A stretch of DNA of 25,056 bases from Shinella zoogloeoides (GTDB lineage Bacteria > Pseudomonadota > Alphaproteobacteria > Rhizobiales > Rhizobiaceae). The stretch's first letter is position 1, and each line of letters starts with the position of its first letter. The position numbers and the translations under genes are program-made. Under the pieces are notes generated by a model. That model did not search any database. It saw nothing but the letters and a program-made list of their open reading frames with translations, and had not been told where the DNA came from. Of this stretch, positions 1-6,945 are shown one piece after another. Location: contig NZ_CP093533.1 in the NCBI RefSeq assembly GCF_022682305.1, forward strand, positions 1-25,056, given 5' to 3'.

Positions 1-23
1 ACTTACGAGTTACTGTGTAACTC
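1..23 (-). other. oriT: oriT, right half: inverted repeat next to the nick region
   Basis: Positions 7-23 are a perfect inverted repeat, GAGTTAC-TGT-GTAACTC. On the minus strand it is followed by GTAAGT at the window edge and then, if the molecule is circular, by GCGCCCTT from 25056 backwards. The joined GTAAGTGCGCCCT is the arrangement known for MOBQ origins such as RSF1010 (inverted repeat, then TAAGTGCG/CCCT with the nick at the slash). That would put the nick on the minus strand between 25053 and 25054. The site sits 60 bp before traA, whose relaxase domain is of the matching family. The sequence is seen; the oriT role and circular closure are inferred. Confidence 0.72.
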
Positions 24-81
24 AGCGTGCTATCAGCTAGAAGGCTGGCGGGAAGATGGAAACGGCATCGGAGCTTGTTGC

Positions 82-2007
82 TTGGCGATCTACCATTTGA
101 GCATGAAGCCAGTTTCGAGGGCGAAGGGCCGTAGCGCCGTCGCCTCTATGGCTTATCGTGCCGGGGAGAAGCTGACCAACGAGCGCGACGGGATCACGCA
201 TGACTATACGGCCAAGCAGGGCGTGGAACATGCCGAGATCGTCTTGCCCGAGGGCATGAACGCCGATTGGGCGCGTGATCGGTCGGACTTGTGGAACGCC
301 GCCGAGTTTTCCGAGAAGCGGAAGGACGCCCGCGTTGCCCGCGAATTCGAGATCGCCTTGCCGCATGAGCTTTCGGCCGAGCAACGGCTAGAGGCCAGCC
401 GAGAGTTCGCGCAGGATTTGGCGAACCGCTACGGTGCGGCGGTGGATTTCGCCATTCATGCGCCGCACGACGCCAGCGACGTTCGCAATCACCATGCGCA
501 TGTGATGATGACCACGAGGCAGGTGACGGAAGGCGGCTTAGGCGACAAGACCTATCTTGAGCGTGAAAACAAATGGCTCTTGGCGAACAACCTGCCGACG
601 ACCGACATGCAACTCCGCGACCTTCGCCAGCGGTGGGAGGGGATCGCCAATGAGCGGCTGGCAATGGCTGAGCTTGATATTCGGATCGACCATCGTTCGC
701 ACATGGAGCGGGGGTTAGAGATCGCACCGACCGAACATATGGGCGTCCATGCCACACAGATGGAGCGGCGCGGCCTTGATGTGTCGCGCACGCGGCTGGA
801 CGAGGATGCGGCGCGGCGCAACGCCGAGCTGATCCGCGAGAAGCCCGAACAGGTTCTAACCCTCATCACTGGGGAAAAGAGCGTGTTCGACCGGCGCGAC
901 GTTGCGCGGGCGCTGCATCGCTACATCAACGACGACCCGCAGGAGTTCCAGAGCGCCTTTGCGAAGGTGATGGCCTCGCCTGCGCTTGTGGAGTTGCAGG
1001 CCGAGCGGACCTACCCGGCGACGGGCGAGATCGCGCTTGCGCGGTATTCGACGCGGGAAATGGTCGAGATCGAATCCGGTATGGTGGCGTCGGCCGAGCG
1101 GATGCACCAGGCGCGCAATCATGGTGCCGATCGGCGGCATGTCGAGCGCGTTATAGCCGCCCAGGACGCGGCCATTCGGCGGAGCAGTGGCGACATGTCG
1201 GCGGGATTGTCGGCCGAGCAGCGCGGCGCGATCGAGCACATCACCGGGCCGGAGCGCATAGCGGCCGTGGTCGGATATGCCGGCGCTGGCAAGTCCACCA
1301 TGCTCGCGGCGGCGCGCGAGGCATGGGAGGCTGAAGGCTACACGGTTCACGGCGCGGCCTTGTCGGGGAAGGCGGCCGAGGGATTGGAGGAATCTTCCGG
1401 CATCCAGAGCCGCACACTGGCGTCATGGTCCCGCGGTTGGGAGAATGATCGTCACCAGCTCAACCGCGGCGACGTGTTTGTCATCGACGAGGCGGGCATG
1501 GTCGGGAGCCGGCAGCTCGCCCGGTTCGTTGGCGAGGTCGAGGCGCGCGGCGCGAAGATCGTCCTTGTCGGCGACCATGAGCAGCTACAGGCGATCGGGG
1601 CCGGCGCACCGTTCCGGGCGATCACGGAGGAAATCGGCCATGCCGAGCTTTCCGAGATTCGCCGGCAGCGCGTGGACTGGCAGCGGGAGGCGTCGGTTGA
1701 CTTCGCCACCCACCGGACGGCCGAGGGGCTGGCCGCCTATCGGGATCGCGGTAATATCAGCTTTGCCGAGACAGGCGAGGACGCGCGGGGCGAGATCGTG
1801 CGCGATTACCTTGCCGATCGTGACGAGCGGCCGGAGGGGACGCGCGTTGCGATGGCGCATCGCCGGGCCGATGTTCGCGCCATCAATGACGCGATCCGGG
1901 CCGGGCTACAGGACCGGGGCGAGCTGGCGCAGGGCGAGGACGCCGGCGCGCTGACTTTCCAGACCAATGAGGGGTCGTCTCAGAAAACGGAAAATAAAGC
2001 ACGCTAA
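82..2007 (+). pseudogene. traA: TraA relaxase-helicase, 5' part (disrupted by transposon)
   Basis: This is the N-terminal part of a Ti-type TraA/MobA-MobL conjugative relaxase fused to a RecD-like helicase. It nicks oriT and unwinds the transferred strand in the donor. The start is TTG at 82 (AIYHLS follows), with GGAG at 70-73 eight bases upstream; no other in-frame start is available. Tyr25 (AYRAGE) is the likely nicking tyrosine, and the HUH metal motif lies at residues 126-140 (…RNHHAH). Helicase Walker A GYAGAGKS is at 398-405 and Walker B VFVIDEAG at 465-472. Plasmid sequence stops at 1970; the last codons and stop at 2005-2007 come from the transposon's inverted repeat, giving a 641-aa truncated product. 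Joining 82-1970 to 12260-14018 restores a 1,215-aa frame. The truncated protein keeps the relaxase domain, so it might still nick, but it lacks the later helicase motifs. Confidence 0.93.
1966..1970. repeat. 5-bp target-site duplication (AATGA), left copy
   Basis: AATGA immediately before the outer transposon is repeated at 12255-12259 immediately after it. A 5-bp duplication is typical of Tn3-family transposition and shows one direct insertion without later rearrangement. Confidence 0.95.
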
Positions 2008-2008
2008 G
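1971..2008 (+). repeat. Outer transposon left terminal inverted repeat (38 bp)
   Basis: The 38 bases match the reverse complement of 12217-12254 without mismatch. The GGGG outer end and ACGCTAAG inner end are typical of Tn3-family termini. Confidence 0.96.
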
Positions 2009-2561
2009 CGTGCGTGGAGGCTGGCACCCAGCGGTACAGCGTCGGAATGGACACGCCGAGGTTCTTGGCCACGTCCTTGGGCGGCACCCCGCTGGCCAGC
2101 AGCTTCTTGGCCGACTCGATCTTGCTGTCGGTCATCTTCGGCTTGCGGCCGCCTTTGCGGCCGAGCTGCTTGGCGACTTCCAGCCCGGCGCGGGTGCGCT
2201 CGACGGTCAGCTCGCGCTCCATTTCGGCAAGGCTCGCCATGACGTGGAAGAAGAACCGCCCGGATGGTGTGCCGGTGTCGATGGAGTCGGTGAGGCTCCT
2301 GAACTGGACACCGTGCTTGTGCAGATCGCCGACCAGATCGACCAGTTGCTTGACCGACCGGCCCAGCCGGTCGAGCTTCCAGACGACCAAAGTATCGCCT
2401 TCGCGCAGCATTTCGAGCGTCTTGGCCAAGCCAGGCCGGTCTGCCCGCGTGCCACTCACCTTGTCCTCGAAGACCTTTTTACATCCGGCCTTGCTCAAGG
2501 CTTCGCGTTGCAGCTCCAGGTTCTGATCCTGCGTCGAGACGCGCGCATAGCCAATCAACAT
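2004..2561 (-). CDS. tnpR: TnpR serine resolvase of the outer transposon
   Basis: This 185-aa small serine recombinase resolves cointegrates formed during replicative Tn3-type transposition. The N-terminal catalytic domain begins [10 protein letters not shown] with the nucleophile Ser9, followed by [11 protein letters not shown] and ERTRAGL near the long E-helix. The C-terminus holds a Hin-like helix-turn-helix (VPPKDVAKNLGVSIPTLYRW). Its ATG overlaps the end of the preceding gene (ATGTTGA), so it is the last gene of a four-gene coupled operon. The stop codon lies in the left terminal repeat. I could not locate its res site with confidence; it is not directly upstream, where coding sequence lies. 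Confidence 0.95.
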   Translation of the reverse strand: MLIGYARVSTQDQNLELQREALSKAGCKKVFEDKVSGTRADRPGLAKTLEMLREGDTLVVWKLDRLGRSVKQLVDLVGDLHKHGVQFRSLTDSIDTGTPSGRFFFHVMASLAEMERELTVERTRAGLEVAKQLGRKGGRKPKMTDSKIESAKKLLASGVPPKDVAKNLGVSIPTLYRWVPASTHA

Positions 2562-2926
2562 GGCTTGTCTCGCGCCCGGTCGATGCGTTCCTGCATCGCC
2601 TGCATCACTTCTTCGTGGGTGTACGATCTGGCGTTGGCGTCGGTGGCTTGCCGCAGGGCTTCCTCAACCTCGCGCGTCATCCGCTCGTAATCCTCCGGCC
2701 ACAGCGCTTGCTCCATGCGCAGCGACGCCTGACCCAGCAGGTGCAGCAGGCTGAACAGCCGCATGTCGTTGGTGGCGACGATGCGCTCCCGAATCTGCTC
2801 CTGAATAGCTTCGCTAGCCCGATGCGCTTGTGGTGTGGCAGTCCCCTCGTAGTCAGCGGGGAATTCCGCTTCCTCGGCAATCCTTGCCCAGGCGCTGGCC
2901 AGCGCCTCGATGGTTGACGTGCTCAT
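2555..2926 (-). CDS. Unknown 123-aa helical protein in the tnpR operon
   Basis: I do not recognise this protein. It is acidic and predicted largely helical, with no membrane segment or cysteine cluster. The tail (YTHEEVMQAMQERIDRAR) resembles the C-terminal helix of some Phd/RelB-like antitoxins, a weak resemblance only. I chose the ATG at 2926 rather than an upstream start at 3115 because it overlaps the stop of the preceding gene as ATGA. Its own stop overlaps the tnpR start (ATGTTGA). Both overlaps point to translational coupling and so to a real gene. Confidence 0.75.
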   Translation of the reverse strand: MSTSTIEALASAWARIAEEAEFPADYEGTATPQAHRASEAIQEQIRERIVATNDMRLFSLLHLLGQASLRMEQALWPEDYERMTREVEEALRQATDANARSYTHEEVMQAMQERIDRARDKPC

Positions 2927-3423
2927 TTCCGCCGCTCCTGTGCTCTTTGGCGAATCAACCGGCCAAGGGGCCTCGACGCGAAAACCAGCAGCATCACGCC
3001 TATCGGATACCAGGTCGAGAAGACCACCAAGGCATCGAAGGCTGGCCGTCCGGTGTTGGTAGGCAGTACGGCGGTCACAGCCATCAACCCGCCGACCGTC
3101 CAGATGATGCGCCACACGTAGGGCATCACGCGGGGCACGTAGCCGTCATCGAAAGCGGTCTGGTAGTAGCGGCGCAGGCCGCGCTCGGCAAGCGCCTGGC
3201 GCTGCCGCTCCGACAGCGCATCCGTCCGGCCATACCAGCGCCGGAATGGTGGACAGCGCAGCAGCAAAGGGGTGAAGAGGATCATCACCGCCACGATCGC
3301 GACACCCCACGCCATGACGGCGCCGGCATCGGGCCGCTTGGCGTTCTCGATCACGGGCGCGAAGACGCCCGGAGCACCGATCATCCAGAACAGCGCAATG
3401 TGCTGATGGAAGGAGAGCTTCAT
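2923..3423 (-). CDS. Small integral membrane protein in the tnpR operon
   Basis: This unknown protein of about 166 aa has roughly four hydrophobic segments. From the N-terminus they are HIALFWMIGAPGVFAPVI, AVMAWGVAIVAVMILFTPLLL, MPYVWRIIWTVGGLMAVTAVL and FSTWYPIGVMLLVFA. A basic loop (RRWYGR…RRYY) lies between the second and third, and a basic tail (RQRAQERRK) ends the protein. The ATG at 3423 overlaps the upstream stop as ATGA; a GTG at 3435 in the same frame would add four residues. The stop overlaps the next gene's start, again as ATGA. No transport or enzyme motif is visible, so the function is unknown. Being locked between coupled genes ending in tnpR suggests it travels as stable cargo of the transposon. 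Confidence 0.72.
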   Translation of the reverse strand: MKLSFHQHIALFWMIGAPGVFAPVIENAKRPDAGAVMAWGVAIVAVMILFTPLLLRCPPFRRWYGRTDALSERQRQALAERGLRRYYQTAFDDGYVPRVMPYVWRIIWTVGGLMAVTAVLPTNTGRPAFDALVVFSTWYPIGVMLLVFASRPLGRLIRQRAQERRK

Positions 3424-3746
3424 TTGCTCATCCACTTGCGCAGCAGGCGCTTTTTCAGGGAGGCGCGTTCTTGCGGGTTGCGTCCCTTGTGATTGGCGAT
3501 GCGATCCGCCGTGGCGGCCTGGCGCTTGACGGGCCAGTAGGAGCGGCCATCCTTGCCCATCGACCAGACGCTGCTGGCCTGGTTTTCCAGCAGGGGCAGA
3601 TGGGCGCTCAGGGCTTCGGGCGACGCGCTGGTCAGCGCCGTGCGCTCACGGGTGCGCCAGCGCTGATGCCAGAGCTTCTTGTCCTCGCGCTCGCTGCCGC
3701 AGGTCGTGTGCCCGACGATGGGTGTTTTGCGGCGGCTGCGGCTCAT
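3420..3746 (-). CDS. Small basic unknown protein, first gene of the tnpR operon
   Basis: This is a 108-aa protein beginning MSRSRRKTPIVGHTTC and strongly basic at both ends (…LKKRLLRKWMSK), with several Trp and Arg residues in the middle (KLWHQRWRTRERT). I do not know a function. The basic composition would suit nucleic-acid binding, but no defined motif supports that. The ATG at 3746 has only a distant GGAG upstream. Its stop overlaps the membrane-protein start by ATGA. It heads the leftward operon ending in tnpR, so the operon promoter should lie in 3747-4000. Confidence 0.65.
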   Translation of the reverse strand: MSRSRRKTPIVGHTTCGSEREDKKLWHQRWRTRERTALTSASPEALSAHLPLLENQASSVWSMGKDGRSYWPVKRQAATADRIANHKGRNPQERASLKKRLLRKWMSK

Positions 3747-4000
3747 AACGTAGTGGTCTCCAAGAACATTCAGGACTGATCCCAGGCGTCGATGGTCAAG
3801 ACCTGATCGGCAGGACAGGCGGCTACGCGGTCGGGAACTGGATGGTGTTCAGTCTCATGCCGACCCCATTCGATTGATCGCGTCGCTTGCGGCACGCTGC
3901 GACGCAAGGAGGTTTGCGACCTGGTTTAGCAGCCGTGTCCGCTGCATGTCTGTTACCTATCTCCCCGACCGCTCATTGGACCAACTCCAGAGATTGGGCT

Positions 4001-4357
4001 CTATCGCTCAGCCAATACGAAACCGGCATTGGCTGATGCCACAACCGAGACGAACACAAATGGCTCGGTACCTGTATTTCGCGCCCCGTGCACTTGGCCC
4101 GGTCTTGCCACGGCTATCTCACCTTCCCTGAGGGCACGAACAATCCCATTGCCCTGAAAGTAATCAGCCATTCCCGACAAAACAGTCCACGTGTCTTGGC
4201 CGTGAGGATGAATGTGAGCCGCAATTTCCTGCCCGGGATGGACATGCCAAACCACGATAATTGAGTCTCGGGTTTCAAGCACAACGGAACGAATAGGCTC
4301 GCCTTCGGACGGCTGAACATACTCGGCTACAGAAAATATTCTCGATTCAACAGTCAT
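4001..4357 (-). CDS. Cupin-domain protein
   Basis: This 118-aa single-domain cupin is a small beta-barrel fold that often binds a metal. Motif 1 is HVHPGQEIAAHIHPHGQDTW: two histidines (HIH), then GQD where many enzymes have a Glu ligand. Motif 2 is VARPGQVHGARNTG, providing the third His. The substrate cannot be inferred; many such proteins are sensors or small-molecule isomerases. I chose the ATG at 4357 because AAAGAGGGA lies just upstream; an in-frame GTG at 4375 would add six residues. It stands alone between the tnpR operon and the toxin-antitoxin pair, all on the same strand, and is transposon cargo. Confidence 0.82.
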   Translation of the reverse strand: MTVESRIFSVAEYVQPSEGEPIRSVVLETRDSIIVVWHVHPGQEIAAHIHPHGQDTWTVLSGMADYFQGNGIVRALREGEIAVARPGQVHGARNTGTEPFVFVSVVASANAGFVLAER

Positions 4358-4404
4358 CGGAGATCCCTCTTTCACAGTGCCCCCAGACAGGCTGGATATG
4401 AATT

Positions 4405-4578
4405 CTAACTCGAATTTGAACGGGAGGCTGGTCGTGCGGTCGTGCAGTTGCCGATGAGCGTGTCGGCTGCTGCCTCCTTGCCCACCAGCGAACTCACGTC
4501 CGTTGCGGCCATCCAGAAGGTCTTGCCCGAGCGCGGCTCATAGGTCGCGGGATCGAACACGCCAGAGGGGCCGAACAT
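4405..4578 (-). pseudogene. Possible gene remnant downstream of hepT (57 codons)
   Basis: An open frame of 57 codons begins MFGPSGVFDPATYEPRSGKT and continues with FWMAATDVSS. The ATG is 15 bases after the hepT stop on the same strand. The first 40 residues look protein-like (balanced composition, aromatic residues); the tail (TTARPASRSNSS) looks random. It may be the end of a lost gene or a small real one. I do not recognise the family. Confidence 0.3.
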
Positions 4579-4593
4579 CGGCGGCTTGATTGG

Positions 4594-4980
4594 TCATGGC
4601 TCCATGCCTTTGTCGTTACGGTCTTCATCGTCGGCATCCTGACGCACGGCGGGCAATTGCTGGAGCAACGCCGGCAGCCATTCCTGTACCGTCTCCCACA
4701 CCACATCGAGGTTGATGTCGAAATAGCCGTGAGCCATGCGATTACGCATATTGCGCATGCTGCGCCACGGCACGTCGGCATGCGCCTGGGTGAACTCGAC
4801 GTAGCCATCCATCACCTTTGTGGCCGCCTCGCCGATGACGATCAGGCTCATGATGACGGCCTGCTGGGTGCGCTTGTCGGCCAAGAAGTCGTCCTTGGCC
4901 ATCCCTTCCACGAAGCTGCGCGCATCGGTTGCGGCCTGCTGAATGTGGTCGAGGTAATCGGGCAGGCGGTTCTCGCTCAT
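4594..4980 (-). CDS. hepT: HepT-like toxin of a type VII toxin-antitoxin pair
   Basis: This 128-aa protein belongs to the HepT/DUF86 (HEPN) family. In known pairs HepT is an RNase toxin that is silenced when MntA adds AMP to a tyrosine near its active site. The HEPN RX4HXY motif is intact: Arg79, His84 and Tyr86 (RNRMAHGY). The fold is all-helical, and the family length of 110-140 aa fits. The ATG overlaps the mntA stop by ATGA, giving the usual antitoxin-first coupled order. It probably stabilises the transposon or plasmid. Recognition rests on the motif, length and partner. Confidence 0.9.
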   Translation of the reverse strand: MSENRLPDYLDHIQQAATDARSFVEGMAKDDFLADKRTQQAVIMSLIVIGEAATKVMDGYVEFTQAHADVPWRSMRNMRNRMAHGYFDINLDVVWETVQEWLPALLQQLPAVRQDADDEDRNDKGMEP

Positions 4981-5267
4981 ATCGGTTGCGCCTCCGCGAG
5001 CACCTTGGCCCGGAACTTCGGCGGCAGGTCGCCGGGAGTCAGCAGATCGACGTCAACGCCGAGCAGCGATTTCAGTTCTTCTTCCAAATCGCCCAAGTCC
5101 AACAACGTGGCACCGGGCAGCGCATCGACCAACAGGTCGAGGTCGCTGCCATCCCGGTCGGTGCCATGCAGCACCGAGCCGAAGACGCGCGGGTTCGCGG
5201 CGCGAAAGCGGCCTACCGCTTCACGCACTGCGCTTCGCTTCATGTCAAGCACAACAGACGGTCGCAT
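4977..5267 (-). CDS. mntA: MntA-like nucleotidyltransferase antitoxin
   Basis: This 96-aa minimal nucleotidyltransferase has the signature GSX10DXD: Gly30-Ser31 … Asp42-x-Asp44, with a third acidic residue at Asp74 (VDVDLL). In characterised pairs MntA AMPylates HepT. Two starts are possible, ATG at 5273 and at 5267. AAGAAAGG abuts the first but lies six bases before the second, so I prefer 5267. It is followed by hepT with an ATGA overlap. A good sigma-70-like promoter lies at 5298-5326. Confidence 0.9.
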   Translation of the reverse strand: MRPSVVLDMKRSAVREAVGRFRAANPRVFGSVLHGTDRDGSDLDLLVDALPGATLLDLGDLEEELKSLLGVDVDLLTPGDLPPKFRAKVLAEAQPI

Positions 5268-5297
5268 GCGCATCCTTTCTTATCGAAACTCGTTGAG

Positions 5298-5326
5298 ATG
5301 ATATGCAATCAAGAATAGAATTTCAA
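5298..5326 (-). promoter_or_regulatory. Predicted promoter of mntA-hepT
   Basis: On the minus strand TTGAAA (5321-5326) and TATCAT (5298-5303) are separated by 17 bases, each differing from consensus at one position. It lies about 30 bases upstream of mntA in an AT-rich patch between the divergent mntA and tnpA genes. Confidence 0.55.
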
Positions 5327-5425
5327 GAACTATTTTCGAGAATCGCAATGCCTTGATTCCCGTGCCGCGCCGGTTGCCTTGGCGGGCTTGTCACAAACCT
5401 ACGTTTTCAAGAAGAAGGAAACCGC

Positions 5426-6891
5426 ATGCCCCGCCGTTCGATCCTCTCCGCCGCCGAGCGCGAAAGCCTGCTGGCGTTGCCGGACACCAAGGATGAGTTG
5501 ATCCGTCACTACACGTTCAGCGAAAGCGACCTCTCCATCATCCGGCAGCGGCGCGGCCCGGCCAATCGGCTGGGCTTCGCGGTGCAGCTCTGCTACCTGC
5601 GCTTTCCCGGCGTCATCCTTGGCGCTGATGAGCCACCGTTCCCGCCATTGCTGAGACTGGTCGCCAACCAGCTCAAGGTCGGCATCGAAAGCTGGGACGA
5701 GTACGGGCAGCGTGAGCAGACCCGACGCGAGCACCTGGTCGAGCTGCAAACGGTGTTCGGCTTCCAGCCGTTCACGATTGGCCACTACCGGCAGGCTGTC
5801 CAGTTGCTGACCGAGCTGGCCATGCAAACCGACAAGGGCATCGTGCTGGCCAGAGCCTTGATCGAGCACCTGCGGCGGCAGTCGGTCATTGTGCCCGCCC
5901 TCAACGCCGTCGAGCGGGCGAGCGCCGAAGCGATTACCCGCGCCAACCGGCGTCTCTACGACGCCTTGGCTGAGCCGCTGACGGACGTGCATCGCCGTCG
6001 CCTCGACGATCTGCTCAAGCGCCGCGACAACGGCAAGACGACGTGGCTGGCCTGGCTGCGGCAATCCCCGGTCAAACCGAACTCGCGGCACATGCTGGAA
6101 CACATCGAACGCCTCAAGGCGTGGCAGGCGCTCGACCTGCCCTCCGGCATCGAGCGGCTGGTTCACCAGAACCGGCTGCTCAAGATCGCCCGCGAGGGCG
6201 GCCAGATGACGCCCGCCGACCTGGCGAAGTTCGAGCCGCAGCGGCGTTACGCGACCCTGGTGGCGCTCGCCATCGAGGGCATGGCCACCGTCACCGACGA
6301 AATCATCGACCTGCATGACCGCATCCTGGGCAAGCTGTTCAATGCCGCCAAGAACAAGCATCAGCAGCAGTTCCAGGCATCCGGCAAGGCGATCAATGCC
6401 AAGGTGCGGCTGTTCGGGCGCATCGGCCAGGCGCTGATCGAGGCCAAGCAAGCGGGCCGCGATCCGTTCGCCGCCATCGAGGCCGTCATGTCCTGGGATG
6501 CTTTCGCCGAGAGCGTCACCGAAGCGCAGCGGCTCGCGCAACCCGAGGACTTCGATTTCCTGCACCGCATCGGCGAGAGCTACGCCACGCTGCGCCGCTA
6601 CGCGCCGGAATTTCTCGACGTGCTCAAGTTGCGGGCCGCGCCCGCCGCCAAGGACGTACTCGACGCCATCGAGGTGCTGCGCAGCATGAACAGCGACAAC
6701 GCCCGCAAGGTGCCCACCGACGCGCCGACCGAGTTCATCAAGCCGCGCTGGCAGAAGCTGGTGATGACCGACACCGGCATCGACCGGCGCTACTACGAAC
6801 TGTGCGCGCTGTCGGAGCTGAAGAACGCGCTGCGCTCCGGCGACATCTGGGTGCAAGGCTCGCGCCAGTTCAAGGACTTCGAGGACTACCT
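5426..6891 (+). pseudogene. tnpA: Outer transposon TnpA, 5' part (interrupted)
   Basis: This is the N-terminal half of a Tn3-family DDE transposase ([20 protein letters not shown]…). The DNA-binding region begins [20 protein letters not shown] and the frame continues to EDYL. AAGGA lies about eight bases before the ATG. At 6891 the gene is cut by the inner transposon. The frame runs on as a chimeric tail to 7018, adding about 42 unrelated residues. Joining 5426-6891 to 10721-12221 (one TACCT copy) restores [10 protein letters not shown] and a 988-aa protein, the normal family size. No catalytic residue is in this half, so it cannot transpose DNA alone; it might still bind the terminal repeats. 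Confidence 0.95.
6887..6891. repeat. 5-bp target-site duplication (TACCT), left copy
   Basis: TACCT precedes the inner transposon and is repeated at 10716-10720 directly after it. Confidence 0.95.
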
Positions 6892-6940
6892 GGCGTCACG
6901 ACACGAAAGTGTTGGATCTGTCCGACTTTTGAGAACGTAT
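6892..6940 (+). repeat. Inner transposon left terminal inverted repeat (about 49 bp)
   Basis: Compared with the reverse complement of 10667-10715, 44 of 49 positions match. The first 16 bases are identical, and two further blocks (ATCTGTCCGACTTTT and AGAACGTAT) are conserved. The extended match beyond 38 bp may include transposase-binding sequence. Confidence 0.92.
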
Positions 6941-6945
6941 GGTGA

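Noticed and set aside
3747..4000. Possible res site of the outer transposon or an insertion-sequence remnant
   Set aside because: I looked for repeated half-sites and transposase-like frames. A short plus-strand frame from 3874 exists but is not convincing, and no paired resolvase subsites stood out.
5399..6856. Long minus-strand open frame (485 codons) opposite the outer tnpA
   Set aside because: It is antisense to a clearly recognisable transposase. Its composition (rich in Gly, Arg, His, Gln, Leu) is the usual mirror of GC-rich coding DNA.
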